From Nemertoderma westbladi (Eukaryota; Xenacoelomorpha; Nemertodermatida; Nemertodermatidae): 64,000 bases of DNA. This document shows positions 46,280-55,960 of this stretch, in pieces. The stretch is from contig JAUCBJ010000052.1 in assembly GCA_032718475.1 (NCBI GenBank), positions 1-64,000 of the forward strand, written 5' to 3'. Both the position numbers and the translations under genes were made by a program. Position 1 is the stretch's first letter; each line of letters begins with the position of its first letter. The notes below the pieces were generated by a model. It had not been told where the DNA came from. It saw nothing but the letters and a program-made list of their open reading frames with translations, and made no database searches.

Positions 46280-46999
46280 TGCAAATTGTATTACAATAGG
46301 GATGGTGCACGAAAAAATTGTTGGGCTGGAAACATTTGAATCAAGGCTTACAATTGTGAACAGCATTTTTATCAATGTTCTTCAACATGAATTGAATTAC
46401 TTATAGTGTCAAAAGAAGCGCCAGACTTTCCGTTTTCAATAGATAACCCACTTGTGAAATGATTGAGATTAAATGTGTATTTAAATGGATAGAAAATTGC
46501 TGTCCATAGAAACCAAGATATAAATTTAACGGAGCACTGCGTAGTGACGTCAAATCTGTAACAGCCAATCACAGTCGATTTTCAAAATTGGCTTTCCGCG
46601 CATAATTAATCTCGCAATTTCGAACGTTTCCTCACGTTTTTACAAAAAGCACACCCCGCCACTCGATTCAGGGCACCTTGCTACCCTTTATTAAATTGTT
46701 TCTAGCCCAACAAGTTTTTCGCTAACCAACCCTATATAGAACTGTATTGATATATATTTATAAAAAATATAATTTTATTTAGTTATTAGTTACTACTACT
46801 ACTAGATCGTGTGAACTCGGACAGTGGAAATGAGATCATTCCAGCTTCCCGATTCCCCATAGTTTCGTTTCTCTCAAGTTCAGTGTTTCTTTCAAGCTGG
46901 TCTAATATGTCATAGCCGGTCGTCCACGGCTACGCTTTCCTTGTGTTGGTTGACTGACAGAGAAGTAGATCTGGTATGACCTCATGTTTACTTATCCAG
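46280..46999. repeat. Passenger DNA matching 4791-5527, inverted
   Basis: Includes the decayed LINE 3' end (ttactactactactagatcg at 46790-46809). It sits between two piggyBac-like termini, so it appears to have been carried along. Confidence 0.8.
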
Positions 47000-47176
47000 C
47001 AGTGCCCACTGAATCTTAATTCTTTTAATCTAAATCTAAATCTTTTTTCGATTGGATCCAGACTAGTGATACCTACGGACAAACAAAAATATCAGACGTT
47101 TTCGTAAATATCCCCCCCCCCCCCCCCCCCCCCGGTATTTGTACAACATTCTATAGCCCGGTACTAATAGGGTTAA

Positions 47177-47640
47177 CTGCCTGACGCGCTAATTGGCGGG
47201 TGAAACTATCCTGGGCTATAGTACTATTAAACATGTAATAAATGTAGAGTTATCACAGGGGCGTAAATTGGTCTGGGGGGGGGGGGGGGGTCTATAAAGA
47301 TTGTTGTTATTTTGTGTGTAATTTTGTATCCCTGTGTTATACTCAGGGTTTCTAACATTGGGTGAGATAGGTGGGCGTGACATATTTTCAGCTTCAACGC
47401 CGTTTATATTAGAGGCTGTCTTTAAGATTTGATACTCAGGTAAGTCCGCGTTCGTGACCACTGCAGTGTTGTTCGAGGCCAGGAGGTCCTGAGAATTAGC
47501 CAGCTTTTGGTGTAGCTCCTCTAGAACCTTGGCGGCTTGTACAGATTCACTTCGCAGCTCCTGCAAACGTCTACGTTGGATTTGCTCGCTGTTAGCGGCT
47601 TCGTCATGGAACTGCTTTAAGTGCTGCTGTAGTTGTTGCC
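47177..47640 (-). pseudogene. BEL-2 gag, N-terminal part
   Basis: A coiled-coil-like frame (LQELRSESVQAAKVLEELHQ), then RNPEYNTGIQNYTQNNNN and proline-rich sequence. A G16 run (47275-47290) disturbs the frame. It is bordered on the right by RTE-like copy E at 47640 and on the left by the TTAA of the composite element. Confidence 0.7.
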
Positions 47641-50125
47641 TGACTCAGTCATCTTAACATTCCTGGGAGACTTTAATGCAAGTCTGCATCAATCACCTAC
47701 ATTGCCCTGGGTCTATAGCAATAGTGTTAACCGAAATTCTGTCCATCTTCAGGATTTTATCTCTGGAAATGGATTGTTTTTGGCTGGAACCCAGTTCAAG
47801 AAGCGAACTGGAAAGCTATGGACTCATAGTGGACCCAGTGGTCACAAGTCACAGATAGACCATATTCTGTTTCGTAGGAAATACAGGAGCTCTATACATG
47901 ACTGTAATGCATTTACACTTCGACCCTTCTCCAGTGATCACCGCCTTATTGTGGCCAAGGTAAGACTTAGTCTGCGTGCTAGCAGAACAACGAAATCTGC
48001 CTTGCCGCGGCATGACTGGTCCTCTCTGTTGCCACAGCCAAGTGTGAGATCCAGCTTCACACTACAGCTGAGCAACAGGTATGAGGCTCTTGCCTCTGAG
48101 GCGGCAGATCACTGTGAGGGCTATACTGCCTTTACAGAAGCAGTTAAGTTAGCAGCTGCAGAAACAGTTCCTGTATACCCTCGAAACAGGAAAAGGGCCC
48201 CCTGGACTGACAAGAAAATTCAGAAGTGCCGAAATGACCTTTATAAGGCGCAGAAAGAGTCCCGACTCAAACAGACTACAGCGGCCAAGAATGCAGTTAA
48301 GGCTGCATCTAGGTCCCTGAACAGGCAGTACTCTGCTAATCTATAGGAGCTAATAAACCAACAGGTTGATGCCATCAATGATGCTGACGACAGCAGGCAA
48401 TCATCCCAGGCATGGAAATCAATCACTCTGCTTACTGGGCGGAAAAGCCAACCAACCACCAAGGTTAAGGCTGAATCACCAGCCGATCGCCTCAATGGTT
48501 GGAAAGCCCACTTTGAAAAGCTCCTCAATAATGACAGGGTATTGCCTGATAACTTTATAGAAGTAAAAGTGTCTGAGTCTGTACTCCCAGATATTCCCAT
48601 TGGCGATATCTCCTTTGCAGAAGTGAAAGCTGCTGCAAAGAGCATTAAGACCAATCGTGCCAGTGGGGTAGATGGTGTTCCCCCTGAGGTCTTTAAAATA
48701 CCTGAGTGTTTAAAGCTCATCTATCCCATCATAGTAGACATGTACCGAACAACAAGAGTTCCACAAGAAATGAAAACAAATAAGTTGGTGCCAGTTCCCA
48801 AGAAGGGCAACCTAACACTCTATGGTTCTTTTTGGGGAATCTCATTGATCTCGATTGCTGCAAAGCTATACAATAGGATTCTATTAAATCGCATCAGGGA
48901 TCCCATTGAGAGACTGCTCCGTGGAAATCAGAATGGGTTCCGTAAAGGTCGTGGGACCATGGAGCCCATTTTGGCACTTAGAAGGATAATTGAAGAGTTA
49001 TAAAAAAGAAAGACAGGCATCTGGCTGTTATCTTTGTTGACTTCTTCAAGGCCTTTGATTCAGTCTCTCGCTCACGTATGTTCAGCATACTTTCATTATA
49101 TGGGATTCCTGATGAAATTATTGCAGCAATCAGATCAGTATACGATGGTTCGACAACATTTGTGTCTACTGTTGACGGTGACACAGAACCATTTGAAGTG
49201 TTATGGGGCGTCCTCCAAGGAGACACACTTGCACCATTCTTGTTCATTATTGTGGTTGACTATGTTCTACGCATGTCCTTAGATCATTATAATGATGATG
49301 GGGTGATGATAACTCCACCTACTGGCTCCAGAAGTCGAGGAAATCCTGCCAAGTACATAACTGATCTAGACTTTGCTGATGACTTAGGAGTACTCTCAGA
49401 ATCATTAGAGGGAGCCCAACGGCTCCTCAGCTCATTAGAACATGCTGCTTCTAGTGTTGGTCTTTTTATTTACTCCAGAAAGACCAAAATTCTGACAGGT
49501 AACTTTGAAAGTCCTCAGCAAGTCTCTGATCGGATGAGCATAAGCTCAAAGGATGGTATGCTTGAGCATGTGGACGACTTCTGTTACCTGGGATCATGGA
49601 TCCGGAAGTCAGGTGAGGACCTTCGAATACGTAAGGGAATGGCATGGGCAGCCTTGAATAGGCTTTCCAGGATTTGGAAGTCACCGAGAATTAATCGGAA
49701 ACTTAAGGTCCGATTATTTAGAGCAGCAGTAGTCCTCCAGTACTCCTCTACGGGAGTCCATGCTGGGCTCTAACTGCTGTGGACACCAAATCTCTGGATG
49801 GCACATTCACAAGAATGCTACGCCGTGTTCATTGTGTCAAGTACAATGCACACATCTCCAACCAGACACTATATAACATTGGAGGTGTCTCATTGGTTCC
49901 CCCAAGCTTGACACTAGAACAAAATCGCCTCCGCTTTGCAGGACATTGCTTTCGCCGTGAGGACCAGCCAGTGCATAATCTTGTACTTTGGCAGCCTCAT
50001 GGAGTGAATAAGCATGGTGGACAGCCCATGACTTTCTTGAGTCGCATCTTAAAGGACACTGGCCTTAAAGATGCGGATGATCTAGCAAATGTCATGGGTG
50101 ATAGGGAGTTGTGGCGGTGCAATTC
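47639..50125 (+). pseudogene. RTE-like ORF2 (endonuclease plus RT), broken
   Basis: The APE-type endonuclease half is partly visible: ILTFLGDFNASL, SQIDHILFRRK and SSDHRLI. These supply the metal-binding/catalytic D-x-N, D-H and S-D-H positions used to nick target DNA. RT follows as in copy D. Lesions relative to copy D: CAG to TAG at 48344, one base deleted near 49002 (gagttataaaaaag), and two bases inserted near 49733 (gtcctccag). All three are small, which fits a young copy that decayed after insertion. Confidence 0.9.
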
Positions 50126-50128
50126 TGT
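47639..50128 (+). mobile_element. RTE-like LINE copy E
   Basis: The longest 5' coding extent in the window: it starts within the endonuclease domain and runs to gtgcaattctg, where the last about 60 bp and the AGT tail are missing. No target duplication was found, so its 3' end has probably been altered after insertion. Confidence 0.9.
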
Positions 50129-50129
50129 G

Positions 50130-50285
50130 TCACCAAGACACAGACATGAACATTAGCGGCAAAGGCATGTAACATAAAGGCATGTAATAAACGCTGGTTA
50201 TCAGTAATCTGACCAGCATCCAAAGGCCTTGCATTGGAGGTAAACTCCGTAGCAATATGCAAATGTGCTGAGTGGATAAAATAAT
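50130..50285 (-). other. Coding-like fragment, possibly BEL-2 5' gag
   Basis: The minus-strand frame reads SAHLHIATEFTSNARPLD and later LLHAFMLHAFAANVHVCVL without a stop, closed upstream by TAA inside repeat R1. It lies where the first part of BEL-2 gag would be if R1 were the LTR. No family is recognised. Confidence 0.3.
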
Positions 50286-50288
50286 CAA

Positions 50289-50545
50289 CCAGCAGAGATT
50301 ATACTGTATATCAGGTTTACTTAAGGCAATAATATGGGCCAATAAGACGTCATGAATCTCAGTAAGGCATCCTATCAATTCGAATATGGGTATAATGGCA
50401 CTAGATGGCGTAAAAACCCTTACCAGAGAATAATTCAATAGGAATAATTAATATTACACCGTAACTGGTTTTTTATCAATATAAAATGTTGTTTTGGACC
50501 AAAATTAGTAAAATAAGTAATACAGAATTCATGAATGCAGCAACA
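50289..50545. repeat. Dispersed direct repeat R1, right copy
   Basis: Matches 34247-34508 in the same orientation with several small differences. It is a candidate 5' LTR for BEL-2. Confidence 0.8.
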
Positions 50546-50549
50546 AAAA

Positions 50550-51200
50550 GGCTAGAAACATGGCTCGCCCCACATATGTACATAGGCCTACGTTCATTTT
50601 GGTGTCCGAGTGGATTGCGCTACGCATCCATATGTATTGTTTATTTTCAGCTAACCATAACTAAGGGTCGCTCATTAAAAGTATTAAAATCGGGACTGAC
50701 TTACCTATGCCGTAACACATCGAAAACAACACGAAACTTATCAATAGCTTCATGACTTCACCGACTATAACTCTTTATTTTACTGCGTAATTTTAGCTTC
50801 AAGTTTATTTTACAAAAAAATTTGCAAATTTAACTAACATTTTCCATTCATATTATTTTCTGTCGACAATTTATAGAAATATTCTTATTCAAACATTGAT
50901 TTAAATGTAAATCCATTAAAAATTAACGCCATAAGGCAAACTATCCATCGTAGACTTTTTATTGGCGATCAGAAATACAAAAACATTATAATATATTTAC
51001 CCTCCAATTAATATATTAGTGGCCTGATGTTTAATGTAATTGAATTCCCACAATATGAACAGCTGTAAAGTACTACTAGCACTAGGTCGAGCGAACTCGG
51101 ACAAAAATAAGGTATGAAAAAAGTATCAGCTTTCATAAATTTCGCCTAACTGTACAAACAAACCGACAGACAAACTGAGGATTTATATATGTATTGTATA
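50550..51200. other. AT-rich spacer
   Basis: No gene is seen. Near 51071-51110 is a phrase (ctaggtcgagcgaactcgg) like the complement of the decayed LINE 3' end at about 5000, so it is probably another old LINE terminus. Confidence 0.45.
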
Positions 51201-51202
51201 TA

Positions 51203-51243
51203 CTAGAAAGCCTGTGGCCCTTCGGGCCACAGCTTTCTAGTAA
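51203..51243. repeat. Perfect hairpin with TTCG loop
   Basis: tactagaaagc-c-tgtggccc, then ttcg, then ggccaca-gctttctagta: an 18-bp stem with one bulged C and a UUCG tetraloop in RNA. It directly precedes foldback element 3. It is too symmetric to be chance and may be the end of a mobile element. Confidence 0.85.
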
Positions 51244-51296
51244 TCGTGCAGAGGATATACAGTATGAATATGTGTTGAGAAATGTGTCGCAGATTG

Positions 51297-51897
51297 GAGA
51301 TCTCGCTTGCTATAGCTCGTTAGAAAGGTCTCACCCTAACTCGTTGCTACGTAATATTCAGAGCCATCCGCCATCTGCCGCTATAGACGACTCACTCAGC
51401 GACTCCGTAAAGATTGAGCCTATGCTGTAGTAGATACCTACCAAAGTTTCAGCTGAAAAGAATTAAAAACAACTTAATGAGATCAGGTTTTCACTACCAG
51501 ACAATTCGCCCTCTAGCGGCAGACGGGGGAACTGTATACGACTCTAAGACTCCGTAAAGGTACAGGCTATGCTGTAATATATGCATACCAAGTTCCAGTC
51601 TAAACGGATTGTAAATAACAAAGTTGGAGAAGGTGGTCACTTTCAGTGATTTCGCCCTCTAGCGGCAGACTGGAGAAATGCAGATTTATCTGCGTCTCTG
51701 TAGAAATGCAGCCTTTGCTAAATTAGACACCTGCAAAGTTTTATCTTAAACGGATTGTAAATAACAAAGTTAGAGAAGATTTTCAATTAAGACAATTCAC
51801 CCTCTTGCGGCAGATGGTGGAACTTCAGATGGCTCTGAATATTACGTAGCAACGAGCTAGGGTGAGACCTTTCTAACGAGCTATAGCAAGCGAGATT
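51297..51897. mobile_element. Foldback/MITE-like element 3
   Basis: 51297-51370 is inverted at 51827-51893 (ctcgcttgctatagctcg; gtaatattcagagcca). The interior contains three diverged units of about 145 bp, each with ccctcta/tgcggcag and a phrase like aaacggattgtaaataac. The interior motif links it to foldback element 1. Confidence 0.8.
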
Positions 51898-51959
51898 TCA
51901 TCGAGATGGGTTTGATTGTATAGCCGATGACAAACAGACACACAGACAATTGATTTTTA

Positions 51960-52020
51960 TATACCGGTATATTAGTATTATTATTATTATTATATTATTA
52001 TTATAAAATAATAATAATAC
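51960..52020. repeat. (ATT)n/(AAT)n microsatellite
   Basis: tattattatt followed by ataataataat with an intervening ata stretch; capable of forming a hairpin. Confidence 0.85.
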
Positions 52021-52029
52021 AGTAAAAAG

Positions 52030-53020
52030 GCCTACAGAAATAATCACTTTACTACAGTAAAACAATAAAATAGCTAAAATGTCATAAACCTCTCCTTCCA
52101 TGCAGCCATTGATTGAGAAAGCAGAATTACTCTTGGACAGACAACCCACCCCAATCAACACTCCAGCCTGGCTTGCTCCTTATCTGTGCCCAGCTAGCTG
52201 CCTGTTCAATAATTATTACCTAACGTTGCTATGATACAGAAAAAAATCCTTCCATATTCACTAACAATAGGCCAATTCGATCGTGCTTGGCGAATATGAC
52301 ATATTTCTACACTATTTGATTTTTAATCAATAAATAATCATACATATTTATATTAAACACTCGAATAAAATAAAAACTTTGTGAGAATGGGACACGGCGA
52401 ATCTACTCATGTTAATTTTATACCAGGTGGGATAAATGTTACCCTTCTAAATCATTAATTACCGATAGAAGAACCGAAATAATTCGATAAATTTCGCCCG
52501 AACGAACACAAAATACGCATTCACGCAAACAAACGTGTAAAATAAAACCCGGAGACAGTGACAGCTGTCTGCATCGTGTTAATACGCATCGAATGAGCCA
52601 CAAAGCAAGTAGTGAGAGCGAAATCTGACGACGTGTATCGATGGACATACATACAAATTTACATACAAATTTACATACAAACTGAGCAGATTTATATATA
52701 GTAGATAGCTATATAGAATCTAACTAGAAAGCACACCAGTTAGAAAATAAGTGTTAAGTAGAAGGAAAGTCATATGAACTGCCTTGGAATGTATTTCTGC
52801 TTAATGAGTTTACCCAGTGCCATTAGTAATAAGATATTATAATTAACCCAATATATTGGATAACCAAATCAATCTGAACAAAACAATTGATCCACATTCC
52901 ACACTTAGTAGGTACTGCAGTCTGTCAAAAGTTTAGAAAGAATCTGAAGATTTATCAAAAATGAGTCAGTCTGTCTGTCGGTATTGGTAGTTTCAGGCTT
53001 TGATATAAACACTAACACTT
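52030..53020. other. Spacer, no gene seen
   Basis: Short tandem acatacaaattt units lie near 52647-52680. Nothing else is recognised. Confidence 0.45.
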
Positions 53021-53021
53021 G

Positions 53022-53258
53022 GTTCCCACAACACGCCTCTGTAAGCTGTCCTTTACTAACCTGATCCTTTAAATGGCAATGGCACCTAACGCTCTTTGGG
53101 ACCTGTACAAAACAAAGAAGTAAAGTCCCATTAGGTCCCAAAGAACTTTAGGTCCCAAAGAGCGTTAGGTCCCATTGCCATAGAACGTTAGAATGCCATT
53201 GCCATTTAAAGGATCAGGTTAGTAAAGGAGCAGTTTACAGAGGCGTGTTGGGGGGCCA
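53022..53258. mobile_element. Foldback/MITE-like element 4
   Basis: The arm 53022-53100 (cccacaacacgcctctgtaa ... aaagagcg complement) is repeated inverted at 53152-53258, sharing cctgatcctttaaatggcaa and its complement. There is an extra partial duplication of gccattgcca in the right arm. No coding capacity. Confidence 0.8.
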
Positions 53259-53599
53259 AAACAATAATCGAAAGTTAACACATGTGTATTGTACACATGT
53301 ACACTAGTACAGGTCTTTATTACTTGGGTCTTGAGTCTTTGGTCTTGTAGTCACCCCATAGAAAACCGTTCTTAGAAGTTGTCTTCGGCGGCCGTCCATG
53401 TGCATTCATTTGTGCCTATGGAGATTACCCACTTTCACAATGTTCACACACAAACATAATAAAATTATCAAAGGAAATAAAATAAAATATGTGCCAGCCG
53501 GTTAGGTCTTACCCCACTCACTGTACCGTATGTACTACAGTAATAGACTAGTAGCAGTTATTACCGGTCTGCTGTTGTACTATTGCTGTGCTGTTAGTC

Positions 53600-54520
53600 A
53601 CTGCACTAAATTTCCTCAGATGTCTGTCTGGTGAAACTCTCCTGAGCTAGCGTGCAGAATTTAAATTTTAGTTGAGTAAGAGAGCTATCCAATGTGGAGT
53701 AGGATGAGCACTGGGGGTAAGGTTTTGAGCAGACAATCGATCTGGTAGATGGTTCGGGGATGAAACTCTTTAGCGCCCTGGCCCAGTACAACAGTAGGAA
53801 AACAGTTACTTAATGGTATATGGTAGGTAGGTAGCTACCCAGCAATATGAGTTGAAGGTATTGTACCTTGCAATGCCCCCATCAGGGGCCCCTTCATGGT
53901 AATAAAGCCACTTTCGTTCCAGGTGCTATGCTCCAACAGATCAGCCAATAGGAACATACAGGGTCGATTATTACCACTATTTATGTGACCTTGTACTGAT
54001 GGCTTAAGAACTTCAGACCATTGTTTATCGGTAAAGCCCAGACCTTCTATGCTCATTCTACTATGGAGGTCAGGTATGGTTGGAACCGGTCATGTCGGCT
54101 CAGGCTGCAAACTTTATCTCAGACCTTCAGATATTGTTGGAACAGAAACCTTAGTGGGGACCATTTCCTCCACTCATCTAAAATAGTTGGTAAGCAGGTT
54201 GCCAAATAGTGGTGCAGTTATTGGAGTAAAATTGCACCTAATAGTGTCACGGCGCGAATGGGGAGGTATGTTACTAAGTTTGTTGCCTCTAGAGGCTCTT
54301 TTACGACCACTTTTTTGTTGAAGTGGCAACTACAATTATCAGACTCTGTGGCGGTACTTTCGTCTGAAGAAGTGTAAAATCCATGCTTCTTGGGGGGAAG
54401 AAGGCTCATGGACCAAACTTGGGCCATTTCTGATAGCGTTTTCTCCAACTCCTGTCGTTCTTTCAGGGCTTCCATTTCAGCCTTCGCCTTGTATTTTCTC
54501 TCCCAATTCTCCACTTTCTC
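53600..54520 (-). pseudogene. Retroelement-like gag remnant (uncertain)
   Basis: 54514-54218 encodes a charged coiled-coil-like segment (ERKYKAKAEMEALKERQELE) and a CSCHFNKK stretch. 54056-53835 encodes GLGFTDKQWSEVLKPSVQGH and ENSTWNES-like polar sequence. This is gag-like in composition, but no diagnostic motif is present and no pol follows. It could also be an unrelated decayed gene. Confidence 0.35.
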
Positions 54521-54529
54521 TGGGGCCTC

Positions 54530-54690
54530 TCTACCGGGACGGGTGAAGAATTCGCTATGGAGTGGGATATCATATTTAGGGATGATGTATGTGGTATATT
54601 ATATCACTAATCACTCTGAAAGTACAACATTATCCCCATGCTCTGCCAGAAAAGGCAACCATGTCTCAAATAATAACTATTATACAGTGT
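54530..54690. repeat. Direct repeat R2, first copy
   Basis: gggtgaagaattcgctatgg ... aataactattatacagtgtt is repeated at 54900-55008 plus 55561-55605. The second copy is split by RTE-like copy F. Confidence 0.8.
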
Positions 54691-54811
54691 TGTAGAAACC
54701 ACTTTATTAACCCCATTTGCCAGGACCAGGCTGTAAATTAATTATGAATTGTTGTGGGGTGAGTCACGGTGAATTAATTATATAAGGCAATGGGATAACA
54801 CCAACCCTATT

Positions 54812-54898
54812 GGGGCTCGAACCTGATACCTAGGTTTCAAACGTCCTGTTATCATCAGGCAGGCGGGTGTGTGCCCTAAGACCACTACTGAGCTACCA
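54812..54898 (-). ncRNA. tRNA-like unit with complete hammerhead-type core
   Basis: The minus strand has an A-box-like TAGCTCAGTAGTGG (54895-54882) and a B box GGTTCGAGCCC (54823-54813), the polymerase III promoter arrangement. The spacing is longer than in a functional tRNA and the T stem is poor. Between them is a full hammerhead core: CTGATGA (54858-54852), a short stem II (AAC/GTT), GAAA (54838-54835), a minimal stem III ACC-TA-GGT (54835-54828) and cleavage-site A at 54827. CAGG following the site can pair with CCTG before the core (stem I, first pair mismatched). A tRNA-derived SINE is the parsimonious reading; self-cleavage is inferred. Confidence 0.55.
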
Positions 54899-55008
54899 GG
54901 ATGGGTGAAGAATTCGCTATTGAGTGGGGTATCATATTTAGGACAATTAATCACTCAAAGGAATGTACAATATTATTCCCGTGCTCTGCCAGAAATGGCG
55001 ACTATGCC

Positions 55009-55560
55009 AGGTGAGGACCTTCGAATACGTAAGGGAAAGGCATGGGCAGCCTTGAATAGGCTTTCCAGGATTTGGAAGTCACCGAGAATTAATCGGAAAC
55101 TTAAGGTCCGATTATTTAGAGCATCAGTTCCAGTACTCCTCTATGGGAGTCCATGCTGGGCTCTAACTGCTGAGGACACCAAATTCACAAGAATGTTACG
55201 CCGGGTTCATTGTGTCAAGTACAATGCACACCAACCAGACACTATATAACATTGGAGGTGTCTCATTGGTTCCCCCAAGCTTGACACTAGAACAAAATCG
55301 CCTCCGCTTTGCAGGACATTGCTTTCGCCGTGAGGACCAGCCAGTGCATAATCTTGTACTTTGGCAGCCTTATGGAGTAAATAAGCATGGTGGACAGCCC
55401 ATGACTTTCTTGAGACGCATCTTAAAGGACACTGGCCTTGAAGATGCGGATGATCTAGCAAATGTCATGGGTGATAGGGAGTTGTGGCGGTGCAATTTTG
55501 TCGATAAGCCGGCACAGCATTCTTAAAAATGCAGCTACAATGCAGCATGCCGATCCTAGT
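55009..55560 (+). mobile_element. RTE-like LINE copy F, 3' part
   Basis: A severely 5'-truncated copy carrying the last about 170 codons of ORF2 (KAWAALNRLSRIWKSPRI to DKPAQHS) and the standard 3' terminus. It is flanked by the 11-bp duplication gcgactatgcc (54998-55008 and 55562-55572). Deletions relative to copy D (for example the SLDGT codons and HISNQ region, near 55185 and 55230) break the frame. Confidence 0.92.
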
Positions 55561-55619
55561 AGCGACTATGCCTCAAAGAATAACTATTATACAGTGTTAT
55601 ACATAGAAACCACTGTAAC

Positions 55620-55960
55620 CCAGTATGCCAGACAAGGGAAAACAGTTTCCCTAACAATACTAATTCATCTATTCACATCCAGGATAAACTCCCACTTATG
55701 TTACATTAGTATCACAAATTGATTTTGAGTATGTGGAACATCGCGCATTATAAATGTCTTAGTTGAATCAGCACTAAATTCCATACCGAATGTGTATCTA
55801 CGCAAACATAACAGCTGTGGAAAGCAAAGATGTGTCAGATATCAGATGTGCACGCAAATTATCTTTATGCACATTATCTTTAGGCACATGCTCAAAAATT
55901 CAAGCGGGTTGATGACAACCAGTTTACAGTAGAACTAGACAGTCTCCTAAAGAATAAAAC
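55620..55960. other. Spacer, no gene seen
   Basis: Nothing is recognised. Confidence 0.4.

Larger units (their letters stand above)
44647..47172. mobile_element. Composite piggyBac-like element in BEL-2 gag
   Basis: Bordered by TTAA at 44643-44646 and 47173-47176 with CCCTATTA/TAATAGGG ends. It contains a nearly complete second copy of the 1.6-kb element (44647-46275), about 720 bp of flanking DNA also found at 4791-5527, about 30 bp of other sequence, and a 140-bp terminal fragment of a third copy (47031-47172). When the insert and one TTAA are disregarded, the gag frames on either side are in register. Confidence 0.82.
38540..47640 (-). mobile_element. Second BEL/Pao retrotransposon (BEL-2), decayed and nested
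   Basis: Minus-strand order: gag (47640-44192), protease (44286-43825), RT (43724 downward), RNase H (to about 39600), integrase (39480-38545). It differs clearly from BEL-1 in sequence. It is interrupted by a composite piggyBac-like element in gag, by RTE-like copy D in pol and by a palindrome in integrase. RTE-like copy E abuts its gag. LTRs are uncertain (see repeat R1). Many stops show long inactivity. Confidence 0.88.

Noticed and set aside
54812-54898. Functional tRNA (an Ile GAT-like anticodon loop can be drawn)
   Set aside because: Box spacing is too long, the T stem has only two good pairs, and the acceptor stem is not evident; a tRNA-derived repeat fits better.
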